A stretch of 58,314 nucleotides of DNA from Chara braunii (GCA_003427395.1 BFEA01000072.1:3526137-3584450), one strand, 5' to 3'; positions 33,090 through 45,302 are shown, counted from the first letter of the stretch. Notes: a model not told the origin generated them from the sequence alone. A program made the numbers and translations.

Positions 33090-34060
33090 CGCGCTGTCGG
33101 GCGCATCGACCCCCGCGTGAGAGGGGGCCCTCCCGGCTATATCCCGCAGGAGTTAAAACAAAACAAAACCAGAGACAACTTAGGATGATGCATAAATAGT
33201 CCCGCGAACCGCCGAGACGGACGCGGTTGCATTGCCCCTTCGCCGCTAGTCGGGTGCGCCAGCTGTACATCCCACGGTCCCCTACAACAGGATAGGTTCT
33301 CGCGGGGCACATCTTACCTTTCCTAAGGGGTTGTCACCACCCTCAGGGGCATATCCCTACCGAGCTACTGACCCACGTGCGAAAGTTTTTACATGCAATT
33401 GCAGAGGTAGGTTCGTCGAGGGCGTTTGCTCGCTCGTTGGAGTATAGGTACGCTTGGTTAATGCCAAGTGAACCCAGGCGTTATCCTTCTCCTAGGGCGC
33501 TGATCTCCTAGGTGCGAAACGAACGTTGGTCGACTGGGACGGTCTCAACCAAACATGAAACCCACAATATAATCCGAGTCCCTTTATAATTATCTGACCA
33601 CAAAATAAATAAATAAAATCAATACATTTTACATCCAATCGCACAAGATTGAATTTTGACTTGATGAGACGATCTGCCAAAGTTATTCTTCCCGACCAAT
33701 ATGACTGAAGAGGTTATTATTCCGCCGCTTCCAAGGCAGAGACTCAATATTGACGAAAGATTAGGAAGGACATCCTAACCTTTAACTTACGGTTGCGTTT
33801 GTCGACGCCCATTAAACCCTGTCAGGAATGACTTCTGCAAATCAATTTCACTGCTACCATGCCGATCAACAAGTGATCTGGTTCCTGACCGAAGTTTGAA
33901 ATTTCGGTTCGACCACACCTCTGTACCATATCCAACTTGCTTGGAGGAAAGTATTATCTAACGGATCAAAATTTTGTTTGTCGCTTTATCCTCATGGACA
34001 ATAATTACTTTTTATGTTTCACAAATGATGGTGGCACATAAGGTAAAACAAAACCACGTC
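33090..34060. repeat. Dispersed repeat family, copy B
   Basis: Same orientation as copy A. The block at 33090-33330 aligns closely with 3570-3830, and lower similarity continues to about 34020 (CTACCGAGCTACTGACCCAC, AAGTGATCTGGTTCCTGACC, AATAATTACTTTTTATGTTTCAC). No coding sequence is seen. Confidence 0.8.
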
Positions 34061-35691
34061 GTTATCATCGTCAAGTTACGTAAAACAAAACCACAGTCCT
34101 TATCACTGCGTAAAGAAACCCATTACCTTCATTATCTACTCCTTCTTGCGGGTTGGAGCTTCTTATGTCTCCAACTTTTTATTTTAATGGTGGCACATAA
34201 GGTAACCACCTGCAAGGACATAATTAACCCCCACGTCGCCCTGGATTCGATGAGGATTGGCCCACATTGTGCCGTAATGCACCTATCCCTCTAGGAAGTG
34301 GTCGGTGGACACTCCTTCCCCTCGCCCGTGCCCAAAGACCCGGATTTCATAGGTTGGGCCGTCACCACCGAGTCCGCAAAGTGCCACCTTCGACGAATTG
34401 AGTCCACTCCAAGTCGATAACAGGGCCGGCTCCGAAAGCATACGAACCCCCGCCTTGGATGCTTCCTAAAGAGAAAGGGCAGTCATACCCAACGCACAAC
34501 TTCAAAGGAAACCAATGCAACCCATACACAAGTCAGACTTTTTCATTCACATGCTTGACTCACACAACTTTCCTCTACCTTTTCATTTGAACATTCAATG
34601 AACAGGGTCAAGCAAAGTGTGGGCTCACACAGGTGTGAAAGGAAATATGAGTCAATCAACTGACTGACCTTGAGTGAAGTTTGATCCGGCTGTCTTGACC
34701 CGCCTCTCATCACGTCCGCTCGCAATAACCACACCAACATGCCGGTCCCGATCATAATAACTAGTCCCACCTAGTCCCAAAGTGGTCCCAGATGGTCCCA
34801 AGGCAGTCCCACACCATCGCCATAATAGTAGGTGGTTCATAACTCAAAACCGCTTGCACTGCGCGCGGCAAAAAAAATAAAGGTGGCCCCCATTGAACCT
34901 GCAGGTGTCGCGGGCCCCATAATTACATCGCCGCGTGCAACCACTTTGCACTTTTTTAATGGTGTCGGTCCACACACCACTGCCGCACAATCCCAAATGT
35001 GCACCAGTGTTCATACTACCGCCGGATCAATGAAAGAATAGTCCACCATGGTTGTGCACATCAAAATTTAAAAGCGGGACTGCCGCTCGCCGCGCCGTCG
35101 AAACCGGTACCACGCCACCGTAAAAAAAAATTGGCAGCACCTCCCCCTTAAAAAAACGTTGCCGCCGAGCTAAGATTTCAACAGCATGGTCCCACCGGAT
35201 GCACCGCCGTACCCGTGCCTCCAAAAAAAAATCGACAGCGCTTCCGTGCCGCCATCAAAAATGTTGTCGCAGCCGAAAAATTCCAGCAGCACTTCCCCAT
35301 CACCACCAAAAAAACAATGTCGTTGCCTCACCAAGCGGACAACACCCCCCCTGCGCTATCAAAAAACTCCCTACCGCTGCCGCACCAAATGGGCAGCGCC
35401 TCCCCTGCGCCTCACGATAAATGGTTGTTGACGCAGCCCAACACGGGCAGAGTCTCCCCTGCACCACTCGTCGATGACGACCGCCGCCGTGCAAAACGGG
35501 CAGAGTTTCCCCTGCACCTCTTGCCGAGGACCTGCCGCGGACAACAGCATCTCCTGCTGGCACCACGCACCCCGATAGCTATGGTAGCCTCTCCTTTCCT
35601 CCCTCACTGCAGACCTCCACTCCACTCCTCCTCTTACTCGCTGGCCCTCAGCACTCTGGCAGCGTAACACTACTCACCACTCTAGCCTAGC
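34061..35691. other. Non-coding, possible LTR U3 region
   Basis: Includes a short tandem of GGTCCCA/AGTCCCA units at about 34765-34815 and imperfect repeats of CGGGCAGAGTYTCCCCTGCACC and relatives at about 35330-35530. The latter run up to a TATA box at 35692 and could be upstream promoter sequence of the plus-strand dispersed repeat (copy C). Open frames through 35186-35667 reflect its G/C-rich repeats. Confidence 0.4.
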
Positions 35692-35699
35692 TATAAAAG
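35692..35699 (+). promoter_or_regulatory. TATA box upstream of repeat copy C
   Basis: TATAAAAG followed about 50 bases later by the shared repeat block, which begins GGAAGGTAAG. Copies A, B and D carry only the block. This suggests transcription of the repeat from this site, probably in an LTR. It is a motif-level call. Confidence 0.5.
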
Positions 35700-35740
35700 C
35701 AGGGCTAGCCAGCAGCATCCTCACTCAGTTGAGGTGCTGC

Positions 35741-35990
35741 CCATAGGGAAGGTAAGATGTGCCCCGCGAGAATCTATCCTGTCGTAGGGGACCGCGGGAT
35801 GAACAGCTGGCGCACCCGGCTAGAGCGGCGAAGGGGCAATGCAACCGCGTCCGTCTCGGCGGTTCGCGGGACTATCTATGCATCGTCCGAAGTTGTCTCT
35901 GGTTTTGTTTTCTTTTAACTCCTGCGTGACATAGCCTGGAGGGCCCCCGCTCACGCGGGGGCCGATGCGCCCGACAGCGCACTCTAACTG
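35741..35990 (+). repeat. Dispersed repeat family, copy C (inverted to A and B)
   Basis: The reverse complement aligns with copies A and B across about 240 bases (CGCGGGACTATCTATGCATC, CGTCCGTCTCGGCGGTTCGC). The 5' edge AAGGTAAG resembles a splice donor. No reading frame is conserved between the copies. Confidence 0.85.
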
Positions 35991-36422
35991 ACACTTGAGC
36001 ATCGAATGTGATCCCACGTTTCAGAATGGACCGCATGGTTATGGGCACCACATAGTACGCCATCATTGCGACTGCTTGCGCATGCATGCATAACTAGTTG
36101 ATATGATGAGGTATGAGTCGTCTCACAAATTTATTCGAAGCCTAGTGTGCAACATTTCCTTATACACGTACCAAAGAGTTATGGGTTGAGCTGAAAAAAA
36201 GACTAGGCACGATTTGAGCGCTTGGGAGGTCAGCCCCCCCAAACGTCGATTCACGCACGAGTTTGATTAAGTGATTAACCGCACGTTCCCCCTTTGCTAT
36301 AACGAACAAGAAACGCTCTTGACTGGACCACCTTTGCGATTGCACTCAAGAAACTTCCGCATGTGGTTTGGTAGCTCGGCGAGGATAGAACCACCGACGG
36401 GATGATGACAACTCCCACGTGT

Positions 36423-36590
36423 AGAGGTAAGTTGTACCTCACGTGACCTTATCCTGTTGTAGGGGGTTGCGAGAGGTATGGTTAACACACTCGGTCGAAG
36501 CGGCACCACGTAGTTAGAAGTTCTGCTAAATACTGCATGACGCGGCTGGGAGGGTCCCTTGCGGGACGAATGCGCTCGACACCGGTCTTG
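36423..36590 (+). repeat. Dispersed repeat family, diverged copy D
   Basis: The pattern GAGGTAAGTTGTACCTCACG, then TTATCCTGTTGTAGGGG, then GGAGGGTCCCTTGCGGGACG and ATGCGCTCGAC follows the order of copy C (GTAAGATGTGCCCCGCGAG, TATCCTGTCGTAGGGG, GGAGGGCCCCCGC, ATGCGCCCGAC), with many differences and an internal deletion. It is an old member of the family. Confidence 0.6.
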
Positions 36591-37110
36591 TCATTGCTGA
36601 AGTTTGAATACCAACAACAATTTTTGTCGAACCCAACATTGATTTCCCCCCCCCTCCCCCAATCGTCTTAGCCCGACCCGAAGGTTTGCTTGACACGACA
36701 TTAACCTAATCGACCCCTCGACCTCCATGGTCAAGGGTTTCTAATAATTTCACGCTCCTTAATTTTAGTGCATTTCGTGCTAAGGAACATGCCTCATACG
36801 TTATCGGCTCTGCACTACGTGCTCGCCATTGTCGGTGGTGTGCCATTGGCTTGTCTGGCTCGGCAACCATATCTTTCAATTGCCCAGCTATATGGTTAGG
36901 GCTACATTAACTTTATCATACCTTTGGGCGGTTGCCATAGTAAGGTGTGGCCGTCCCAGCTGTTCTCGGATGCTGGACGGGTTAAACCACTAGTACTTGG
37001 CCCAGCTATCAAGTCTGAGCCTCGGCCGACCGGTATGCCGAGCCTTGCCGAGCCAAGAACTACCGGGTGCTAACTTCCCAAACGTGCTTGGAGAAGAACA
37101 TGGAATAAAG

Positions 37111-37147
<37 letters not shown>

Positions 37148-37338
37148 AGTGACAGAAAACAGGATTTGAAAAAAAGACGAAAAGAAAAAAAAAACGGGAT
37201 TTACTCTAAAACATTTGGAAAAAAAAAAACAAAAAAAAAACGGTTGCTATAGACATGCACAAAAGACAATAATCAAGGTCGCCGGCATAGGCCAAGCTGC
37301 TGCAATGGAATCACAAACACACTTCAATTTTTGGGCGG
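36591..37338. other. Spacer with poly-A tract
   Basis: No gene is seen. A poly-A tract at 37111-37146 follows GGAATAAAG and could be the tail of a retroposed sequence ending there. More A-rich sequence runs to 37240. Confidence 0.4.
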
Positions 37339-38348
37339 GCTCTGGTTATAAATAATGTCGTGCTTGCCACTCTATGGTATCGAGCCATTCTTTGGCCCAT
37401 AAGCAAAGGTGGGCCTAAGACGCTCAAGCAACAAATGGCGGCCTTCCTATGGAGAGGGGACAGTAGGAATACCCACGTTATCAGTCGAGTGGCATGGGAC
37501 TCGGTGGTTCAGCCTAAGGTTGGGGGAGGGCTTGGAATAGTGGACCCTCCCACACAATTTCAGGCCCTGAGCGTTCACTGGATCCAACATATTATCTTTG
37601 AAACCTCCTCCCCCTGGGTTCCCCTGGCGCTAACGCCAATCGCGGCCTTGGCCCCGGAAGCCCCACCAGAAACAGACACTCTTATATGGCTCGAGGACAG
37701 ATACTGGAGACTCCCCAGGAAATACACGAATGGTGACCCGGTGGACGAACATTGGATACGCCTTCTGCGCACGTGGAGGAGACTCCCACCCCCCGACCGC
37801 CCCACCCTGGACAGATGGGAGGAGATAGTCAGGCAACCGCTGTTCGGCAATAGATTAATCACAGATTCCCTCGGTCGGGTAAGGAACAACTCGGATTCCC
37901 CCTGGAAAATCTGGGTGAAACACGGGGTGCTGAGGGTGGGGGACCTATGGGATGGGGCAAACGGAGAATGGAAAAGTGCAGCAAGAATGAAGAGTTGCTT
38001 GCGCTACTGCCACTCCCTCGAGTCTACAATGGAAGAACCTATTGATAGCTTTCCCGTCCAATGGTACACCAGGCTAAAGAAAGGCCCAACGTCGGAAGAA
38101 AATGATTGGGTGGGGCTACTTGACCATGAATCACAAGTAGGCCTAGTGCACCTAGTCGATCAGACACAAGTCTGGATTGAATGTTACCCTATTACAGAAT
38201 CAGGGCGGATACAAGGGAATAGTCAACCTTTCATCTGGAAAAGGAAATCAGAGGTCTATCGCATCAGGGTGATTGAAGAAGGGAACGGTTGGAGAGCGTA
38301 TCGTCCAATGACCCCGATTGAGAACCTCCCCCTTGATCCCCAAGAATG
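37339..38348 (+). pseudogene. LINE ORF2 fragment, second family member
   Basis: An uninterrupted frame of over 330 codons (VINNVVLATLWYRAILWPIS.., FLWRGDSRN, DRWEEIVRQPLFGNRLITD, WVKHGVLRVGDLWD) aligns along its length with 20044-21060. It is far better preserved than that copy. It lacks the endonuclease, RT and zinc-finger parts. It begins abruptly after A-rich sequence and ends at an ambiguous base (38349), beyond which LINE similarity stops. The right edge is therefore probably an assembly join rather than a biological end. Confidence 0.85.
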
Positions 38349-38349
38349 N

Positions 38350-38974
38350 CGCGTGATTTAGTTTTTTTTCTTTGTTTTTTTATATTTTTTCATTTGTGTG
38401 TATTTGATTTTTGTTTTTTCTTTCTCTGTTCTTTTTCTTTTGTGTCATGCCAAAGTCTGAATTACCAAACATACATGCAATCACATCAAAAATTCAACCA
38501 AAAAGTTCATGCACAACACGAGGTCAACTTCAACCATTCTCTGCACTCGCACCCCTTGTTTTTAGCCATACAAGCCTCACTTTTTGTGCAACTCTCAAAA
38601 TAAAATACTCAGTACTTTTCTTTAAATGACCATTCAAATAAAGTCCGGGTGAAAACACAACAAAACAATTCAAATCACAAGGCTAAAACCTTTAGGTTGA
38701 GTGGCAAGAGTGTATTGGAGTTGAGTCGTAAACCGACAAATTGACAACCGGCCTGTTATCAGTGATAACAGAAGATGATCCTTGTAGGATTAAATTGGAT
38801 CTAGCCCAAATCTTGAATCAAGCGAGCAAGAGGACCTGTAACATAAGACAGATTAATCCCCATGCTAAATCTATAAGTCCAAATCGATAGTAATCTCCAT
38901 ATCACGATTTCACCAAGAATCATTCTACTTAACTAATTCTGAGTCTACCCCTAAGCAAGTGTCAAAAGAAAGGT
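38350..38974. other. Non-coding, no gene seen
   Basis: T-rich start (38361-38450), then mixed A/T-rich sequence with no credible frame. Confidence 0.4.
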
Positions 38975-39165
38975 AGACCCTGGCATAATCTCCTCTATAC
39001 AGAGTGAAATTTTCCAAGATTGTCACCTGTGAAAATATAATCTAACTCCTCTAAACTAAGAAAATTTCGNAGACCCTGGCATAATCTCCTCTATACAGAG
39101 TGAAATTTTCCAAGATTGTCACCTGTGAAAATATAATCTAACTCCTCTAAACTAAGAAAATTTCG
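38975..39165. repeat. 95-bp exact duplication around a single N
   Basis: 38975-39069 and 39071-39165 read the same, from AGACCCTGGCATAATC to AAGAAAATTTCG, separated only by an N at 39070. Two contig ends joined without merging their overlap would look like this. Confidence 0.85.
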
Positions 39166-39700
39166 GCAGCGCTTCCCGTAAGAAATGTGCCTTCTCATAA
39201 TTTATAATAACTCAAATATGAAAACAAAACGATCTCTAACTTTGGAAAGTGAAAATTTTGTCTAACTCCCTGAATTAGTAAAAATTTAGGCAGNACTTCC
39301 TTTAGAAACGTAAACTTTCCAGATTTATACTAAGTCATATGTAAACTCAGACATGAAACCTGAGTTCAACTAAGACAAAATTCAACTAACTCCTTAGTTT
39401 TGTAAAAATTTTGGCAGCGCCTCCAAGATTTATACAAAGCTAAGTTCAGAATCTAAAATGACTTTGACTTTTCAAGGCCTAATTTTGTCTAACTCTCTGA
39501 ATTAGCAAAAATTTAGGCAGCACTCCCTTCAGAAAATAAGGCTTTCCATATTTTTACTAAGCCAAAAAGTCAAAAGAACTAGATTATGAAAAAGACAAAA
39601 TCTGACTAACTCCTTGGTTTTGCAGAAATTTCGGCAGCGCTTCCCGTGGAGAAAGTGACTTACCAAGATTTATACAAGACCAAATATAATAAAAGATCCC
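39080..39700. repeat. Degenerate tandem repeat, 103-126-bp unit
   Basis: Repeated phrases TAACTCC..TAG/TTTTG..AAAATTT(C/A)GGCAGCGC followed by CCAAGATTTATAC. GGCAGCGC-type sites lie near 39163, 39289, 39413, 39516 and 39632. At least five units, each diverged. No protein. Confidence 0.75.
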
Positions 39701-39982
39701 AGGAAATGCATAAATTGATCTAAGTTAAAAAAACTTAGCTCAGAAAATGCAGGAATTGAAATTAACTCCTATGACTCTAGCACGTGGCAGGCAACTAAAG
39801 CAACTGCCTATCACACTGAAACTCAGACTAAGTAGTAGCCGCACTCAGTCCCATGCAGACCAAACCACAAAAGTAAATACTCTCACAATCCCCAAAGTCC
39901 AATTTATCAAACAATAGTTCATAGTCTCTTAATGATGTATCTCTTTATACCCAACTTACAAAAGGCATAAAGCTAGACTAGC

Positions 39983-40635
39983 CAAACTTATGGGAGTCTG
40001 TCTAGCTCAGCCATAGAATGTACACGAACAGGTTGCACAACCACTTTTTTCTTCTTTGGATATAATTCTAGTCGCCCTGAACTGTTTAAGTATCCAAGAT
40101 TTATATAATTATCTGCACTTAGTCTTTTGAGGTAACATATAACTGAACCGATCATCTTTAGCTCAAGATTCACTCTACCTCTTTGTACCACAAGTTTATT
40201 TTTAATTAGTACTCTCTTCAGTTATGATAAGTTATAGCCAGGTCATCCAAACTTATGAAAAAATGTCTGATTAGCCTATTCATAAGTAATATAATACAAG
40301 ATATAAACAAATTTAGCCTTTTGGTTCCAGCATGTGCGTGGCTTGAGACCAGACCTCTAAAACTTATGGGAACATGTCCAGTCCGTCGCCTAAGTTTTTT
40401 TTTCAGAATAAAACAAGAAGAAACTAATAAACATAAGAAAACCCCAAAGAAATAAGGCGACCAAGTCATCCAAACTTATGGAAAAATGTTTGGTCCCTGA
40501 AAAGGCAATCACATTCAACCCTCACAAGTCAAAGCAACCAGACCACTCAAACTTATGAGAACTTGTCTGGTCCTTCAGACAATCCAAAATAAACTAGCAC
40601 TGGGCACTCCAATCTTATGGAGACTCTCCCAGCCT
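39983..40635. repeat. Degenerate repeats of CAAACTTATGGRAAMATGTCTGG
   Basis: Six copies of a phrase like CCAAACTTATGGAAAAATGT near 39983, 40246, 40356, 40469, 40546 and 40608. Spacing is mostly about 75-115 bases, with one larger gap. It probably belongs to the same repeat region as the preceding tandem. No coding sequence. Confidence 0.65.
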
Positions 40636-40639
40636 TTGG

Positions 40640-41880
40640 TTGACCCAGTCAAACATGCAATAATGCCTTCCTCCCATCCTTCCCCCAGATGCAATCCTAC
40701 AATCTACTTTCAATCAAGCAATAAAACTGAAACTGACATTGCACATACATTCCTTGACTTAGTCTGGTTTGTCCTGAAAGTCACACTGAAAGTCAAAGTA
40801 GGGATGCAGACAATATACTCAGTCAACCATAGCAAGGTGTGTAGTTAAGGGATATAACATGGTTTATAGAAGGAGATGAAATGTTACCTCTCAGTTCCCT
40901 GCCTCCAGACCACCCCCTGAGTTCCGGCAGAGCTCCCGCAATCGGTGGGCTGACTCCCCACAGAGTCTTGTTGCGGTCCTACATGTTGCAATCCCGCCTG
41001 TCGCCTTGCTCTCAGAACAAGACCAGACTTAGATTAAGAAGGACAGAAGAAGAAGTTTTAGACTCTCGAGATACAAGAGGGAGACAGACTCAACTCCCAG
41101 AAGAGGGTCTTGTTGCCTTGATACGCCTGAGGGCCCTGCAATGATGGTCAAAGTCCCGTGTCAGTTAACTCACTGCCAGACGTAGTACAAGCTCAAGCAA
41201 CTGGAGTCAACCTTCAACTGTTGACTTTCTGACGACCTTCCAAATTCACAATAAAGACTCTCCTTCAACGATCTCAATTCTCTTAGCAAGCTCGTGGCCC
41301 AAAACCCATTGACCACAAGTAAGTCCGCAGCCCCGTGGCTCCCCTCCCGCTACTCCGTTCGATAGAATGAACAACGCCCCGGGCAGTGACCAGGCCTATT
41401 CCTTGCAGCCTGTAGGCAACCGCGTCACTTGATACGATCGGCAGAGTATTAGCCAGCGGGCGGGACTTCAGTCTTGCAGCTCGCCCCTTTTTACTTAGAC
41501 ACAGCTGACCGAGCAGTTCTTCAACCAATCGGTGAGTCTACAGTCTTCGCAGCTGGTCTCCTCGCTACCTCAGCTGGTGGAACGGGTGGCCCACCAGCCA
41601 ACAGGTAGGTCTGCGGTCCCACAATTCTATACATCAACCCTTCTCCACTAAGTATGTAGAATGCGATCGCATCTTCCTTTATGGCACAGACGGATACAGC
41701 GATCGGGTAAGTACTTCATCCGGCTCCTTTACCTCTCTCCCCCCCTTCCGACGCTCCTCACATTGCACATGCCCTTCCTTCGTAGTTGGAAGGCTACTAT
41801 TTCGTCACCAATTTTCATCCTCAGTAACGGACCCACAATGCCCAAAGAACTACGTTTCATTGCCTTACCCCATTCGACCC
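40640..41880. other. Non-coding, no clear gene
   Basis: Includes a minus-strand frame at 41283-41528 (82 codons, ..GRAARLKSRPLANTLPIVSS..) of mixed composition that could be a decayed coding fragment, and repeated phrases around CAGTCTTGCAGCTCG and CAGTCTTCGCAGCTGG (41470, 41540). I recognise no function. Confidence 0.35.
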
Positions 41881-42740
41881 CGTAGTTATGTAGTCCTTTC
41901 TTCTATCTCCCGCATGTATCTCTATCAGGATCATGTCCTGGTCCAGGCGCACATCATCTGTGCTTACGAGGACGTTAGTTGCGTTCCCTACCACGTACGC
42001 AACCAGTGTTGCCCACGCTCCTCCCTTGTCTTCCTCGCATTTTTCTCCCTCTGGCTACCTCAAAACAGGCATTTCGTTAAAATTGACATCTTTTACTATT
42101 TTCACGAAATCGAACTTCCAAAAAAACACAGTATTTTTTTACATTTTTTTGCGCCGACCACATTAGACAATTGATGGTCCGGCGAACGCCGGACCATCTG
42201 ATATGCCTCAATTTTTTTTCTTTTGTTTTGACCCTCGGATGTATTTTGACGGTACTTTACGATGAGATACATCAGATGGTCCGGAGTCCCCAAGACACCG
42301 GACCATCAATGGTCCGATGTCGTGGGCACAAAAACACGCTAAAAAACTCAGTTTTTTCTTGGATGCCCAATTTCGTGAAAATAGTTTAAAATGTCAATTT
42401 TAACGAAATGTTAGTTTCAAGGAGGTGATCGGGGCGGTACCAAAGTCGACTAGCCCAAGTAGCGTCCCTACGACGACGAGCACACGGGTTCTGCACCAAC
42501 GTGGAGATCAGCGCCACTCCCAGATCAATCCTACCGCGATGCTGAACCCGACAATGAAAACAAGCTCGTAAGTCGCACGATAGAGCGTAGCACCTATGGT
42601 CACTTACCACGAGCCGCAAAGATATCTGCTATGAGAACCCAAACGACATGGTGAAGCAAATTACGGCCCCGAACATGACCAGTAGGGTGCCGGTGCCGAC
42701 CACTACGAGGAAAACGATCGCTACAATAAGTCACACATGC
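41881..42740 (-). pseudogene. Remnant of a hydrophobic (membrane-like) reading frame
   Basis: The minus strand encodes IVAIVFLVVVGTGTLLVMFG (about 42730-42640) and, after a stop and shift, YELVFIVGFSIAVGLIWEWR (about 42570) and VLVVVGTLLGLVDFGTAPIT (about 42430-42480). Each is hydrophobic enough for a membrane span. Beyond the foldback element at 42070-42410, the minus strand continues with ATLVAYVVGNATNVLVSTDD (about 42000). Stops are frequent. No family is recognised; it may be a gene of another element or a dead host gene. Confidence 0.4.
42070..42410. mobile_element. 341-bp foldback element with long inverted repeats
   Basis: Terminal inverted repeats of about 120 bases start CATTTCGTTAAAATTGACAT on the plus strand at 42070 and on the minus strand at 42410. 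Both arms continue through TATTTTCACGAAAT and end in TTGATGGTCCGG. Inside are further inverted parts (GATGGTCCGGCGAACGCCGG, and CATCTGAT..ATCAGATG around a T-rich loop). No coding capacity. No clear target-site duplication. This fits a non-autonomous foldback or MITE inserted in the hydrophobic reading frame. Confidence 0.8.
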
Positions 42741-42899
42741 TATTATGGGCCCCGTCTCACTACTCATCAAATGTGCAAAATGAAAATGAATCTTCCCCTT
42801 AAAGACGGGAAGATACATTACACCACGCGGCAACTTACCTTTACCGTGCAAAAAAAAGTTGGTCCACTAGTTCTGAAAACCAACCTCATCATTCGATTC

Positions 42900-43620
42900 G
42901 CATTAGCTTAAAACCCCGAAATAACATCCTACCCCGTTCGATTTTGTAGTGAATCGAGCGAAATATTGACATTTCATTTCCTTCCATAGTCGAACTCCCT
43001 ATACTTTCGCGCACTCTCTTATTAACATGCTCTGAAACTAACTACCGAACTCTAAATCTAACCTTACCATCATACTCACGACAGCCTAAAAACCCTTATT
43101 CAAATCTTATCCCGCTCGATTTCGTTAAGGACCGAGCGAAACACCTGGTTTTACGTCTCACCACACCCGTTTCCCCACGGCACGTCTGCGCACTGCTATT
43201 TCTTCCTAACTCCCGATCTAATGACTCCCTACTAAAACTAACACCATATTTGGGTTCGCCCTCCTCCAAAACACTAGGAACGACTCCCTTTTCACCCGTT
43301 TCCATTAAGGAACGGGTGCGCAACCGTCTTCCTTCCCTTCACCATATTCAAGCTCCGACAGCTTCGCGCTGCACATTTCTGTACTAACCTCTTCCACACT
43401 TTCTTACTCATCTTTCGGAGTCCATCATCGTGGTCGCCCCACCCAAAAACCCATGTTTAGCCCTTTTCACTGCTTGATTTCATTAAGAAATGAGCGGGGC
43501 ACACGTTTTCAACTTCTACTTACCATTGCCATCTCCAGCTCTATCTTAGAATGCACCTGGTGCTAGCCCACGTCCAGGTTCACACCACTTCATACTACCT
43601 TCTGATCTTTGCGTTGTCCC
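42900..43620. repeat. Four ~179-bp tandem units, each with a small hairpin
   Basis: Hairpin-like phrases of the form CGCTCGATTTCGTTAAGGAC followed by CGAGCG lie near 42937, 43114, 43293 and 43473. After each comes a similar C/T-rich spacer (..ACTCCC.., CTTATT..). Units are diverged. No coding sequence. Confidence 0.65.
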
Positions 43621-45302
43621 CGCCTTGCATGCATCGGCCTCGCGCGTCCACGCTCATTTTTTTTATTCCTACTCCCCTTTAACTCTACCGCCAAATGAAC
43701 GAGCTCCGTCTCTCCCACTGCGCCCTATTCGTCCCTCTTACTTCCACCATCTCCAATTCAACCTTTTCCCCGTGCGCACCTATTGCAACTTCCCATTCGA
43801 GTTCAACCCCGTACCGCTGCCCTTGCTCTACGTTGGGCAGTCGTCCGCCAGCCTGTTCGTCACTCTGCACCGTTCGCGCCCGCTTCCCTACCATAGCACC
43901 GTCATTGCGTTGCCTTGCTTAGCCCGCTGCTACTAGCGCAGCGCTCGACAATCCCCCTGAGCGGCACTAAGCAAAGACCGTTGATGTTCATAGGGGGAGG
44001 GGACTGAAGGGGTGGTACAACGACCGGCCCATCGAAGAAACTTGATCCTGATGCTACTAACTGACTCTTGGCCAGTACTACCCACCTGCAGTATCACGTA
44101 CCGCCCGCTCCGAAGGACCAACATTGGGCCACGGCCCAGGGGTACCCAAAACTGAGCCGGTCGGGTCTAGGTGCGACCCTTGTCGGCAGTAATCAGTATT
44201 CGAAATGAGAACTTTGAAGACCGAAGTGGAAAAGGGTTCACCGGCCAGTTGGGCACTCGACAAGACTGTGCGCCTTCTCACTATGTCCTCGGCCGCTGTC
44301 TTCCTCCTCCGGCTTCGACGGGCATGCCCATTCAAGCCTCTTGCGACGGTCGTGGTTGGCGGACGGCGCACTCGCCGAAGGTCCCCGCCGCTAAGGTTTC
44401 CTATGCGTCGTAGGTCAAATCACCCGTCGGCTCTTATGTTCGTTGAATTCTTTCGGTCCATGTTTGTCAATGGCGGTAGGATAGAGGAATTTAGCTAGCA
44501 TCTCGAATACGCAGAAACCCAAGCGGGCCCGCCAAAAGAGGCATATGCTCAAGGTCCTCAACAACTATGACAGTCTCTAAAACCTGGCACCTCGTCCGAG
44601 TCAAGGAACGTCAGAGTCAAGTAATGAGAACAATATGACGATAAATAATAAAAACATTTATAAGTCTTTAATCGGTAGAAGAAGGTAGATGAGAAAAAGA
44701 GAGAACGCTAGCACCATTCCGGCGCCTGCTGATGGCAAAACCAAGAGGAATAGCCTCGCCGGGCCCTTAACCTCTTTGGTCGCCTCGCGCTACTCTGATA
44801 TCCCCGCGTCGTCGCCACTCGGTCTCGATCCCCGAATCTCTCTGATGAATTTCCGACGCTGTAATCAATAGTGTTAGGCCTAAGACTGGGTCTAGCCTTG
44901 ACAAACACCTAAATAAATAGATATTGTGCGACACACAGATTTATCGAACGTCTTCAAAATCACAGTGTTGTCGATGCCGTCCTCCGTGCATACGTACTGG
45001 TCACAGGCAAGCGCACCAATCACAAGACAAAATCCTTTTAATCCTAGTTTAATCATAAGAACAAAAATCTGGCTGGTGATCAACGTCATTTTTCACAATC
45101 ATCAAAAGGAAAAGATATCACGCACGCCTCAAGTCTGCGCGCCCACACACTCTCTGCTCTAGCCCACACTCAGTCAGCATAAACCATACACGCAACCGCG
45201 CTATCGAGCGCGGTATACTTAGATCCAAATTTATTTTTTGCCATTTCCAAAAACCAGGGTGGATACCCTTATAAGGGTATTCGCACCGACAGCGCGGGAC
45301 TC
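43621..45302. other. Non-coding, no gene seen
   Basis: G/C-rich from 43620 to 44460, then A/T-rich. Short frames (e.g. 43625-43936) look like composition effects. I see no RNA gene. Confidence 0.4.
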
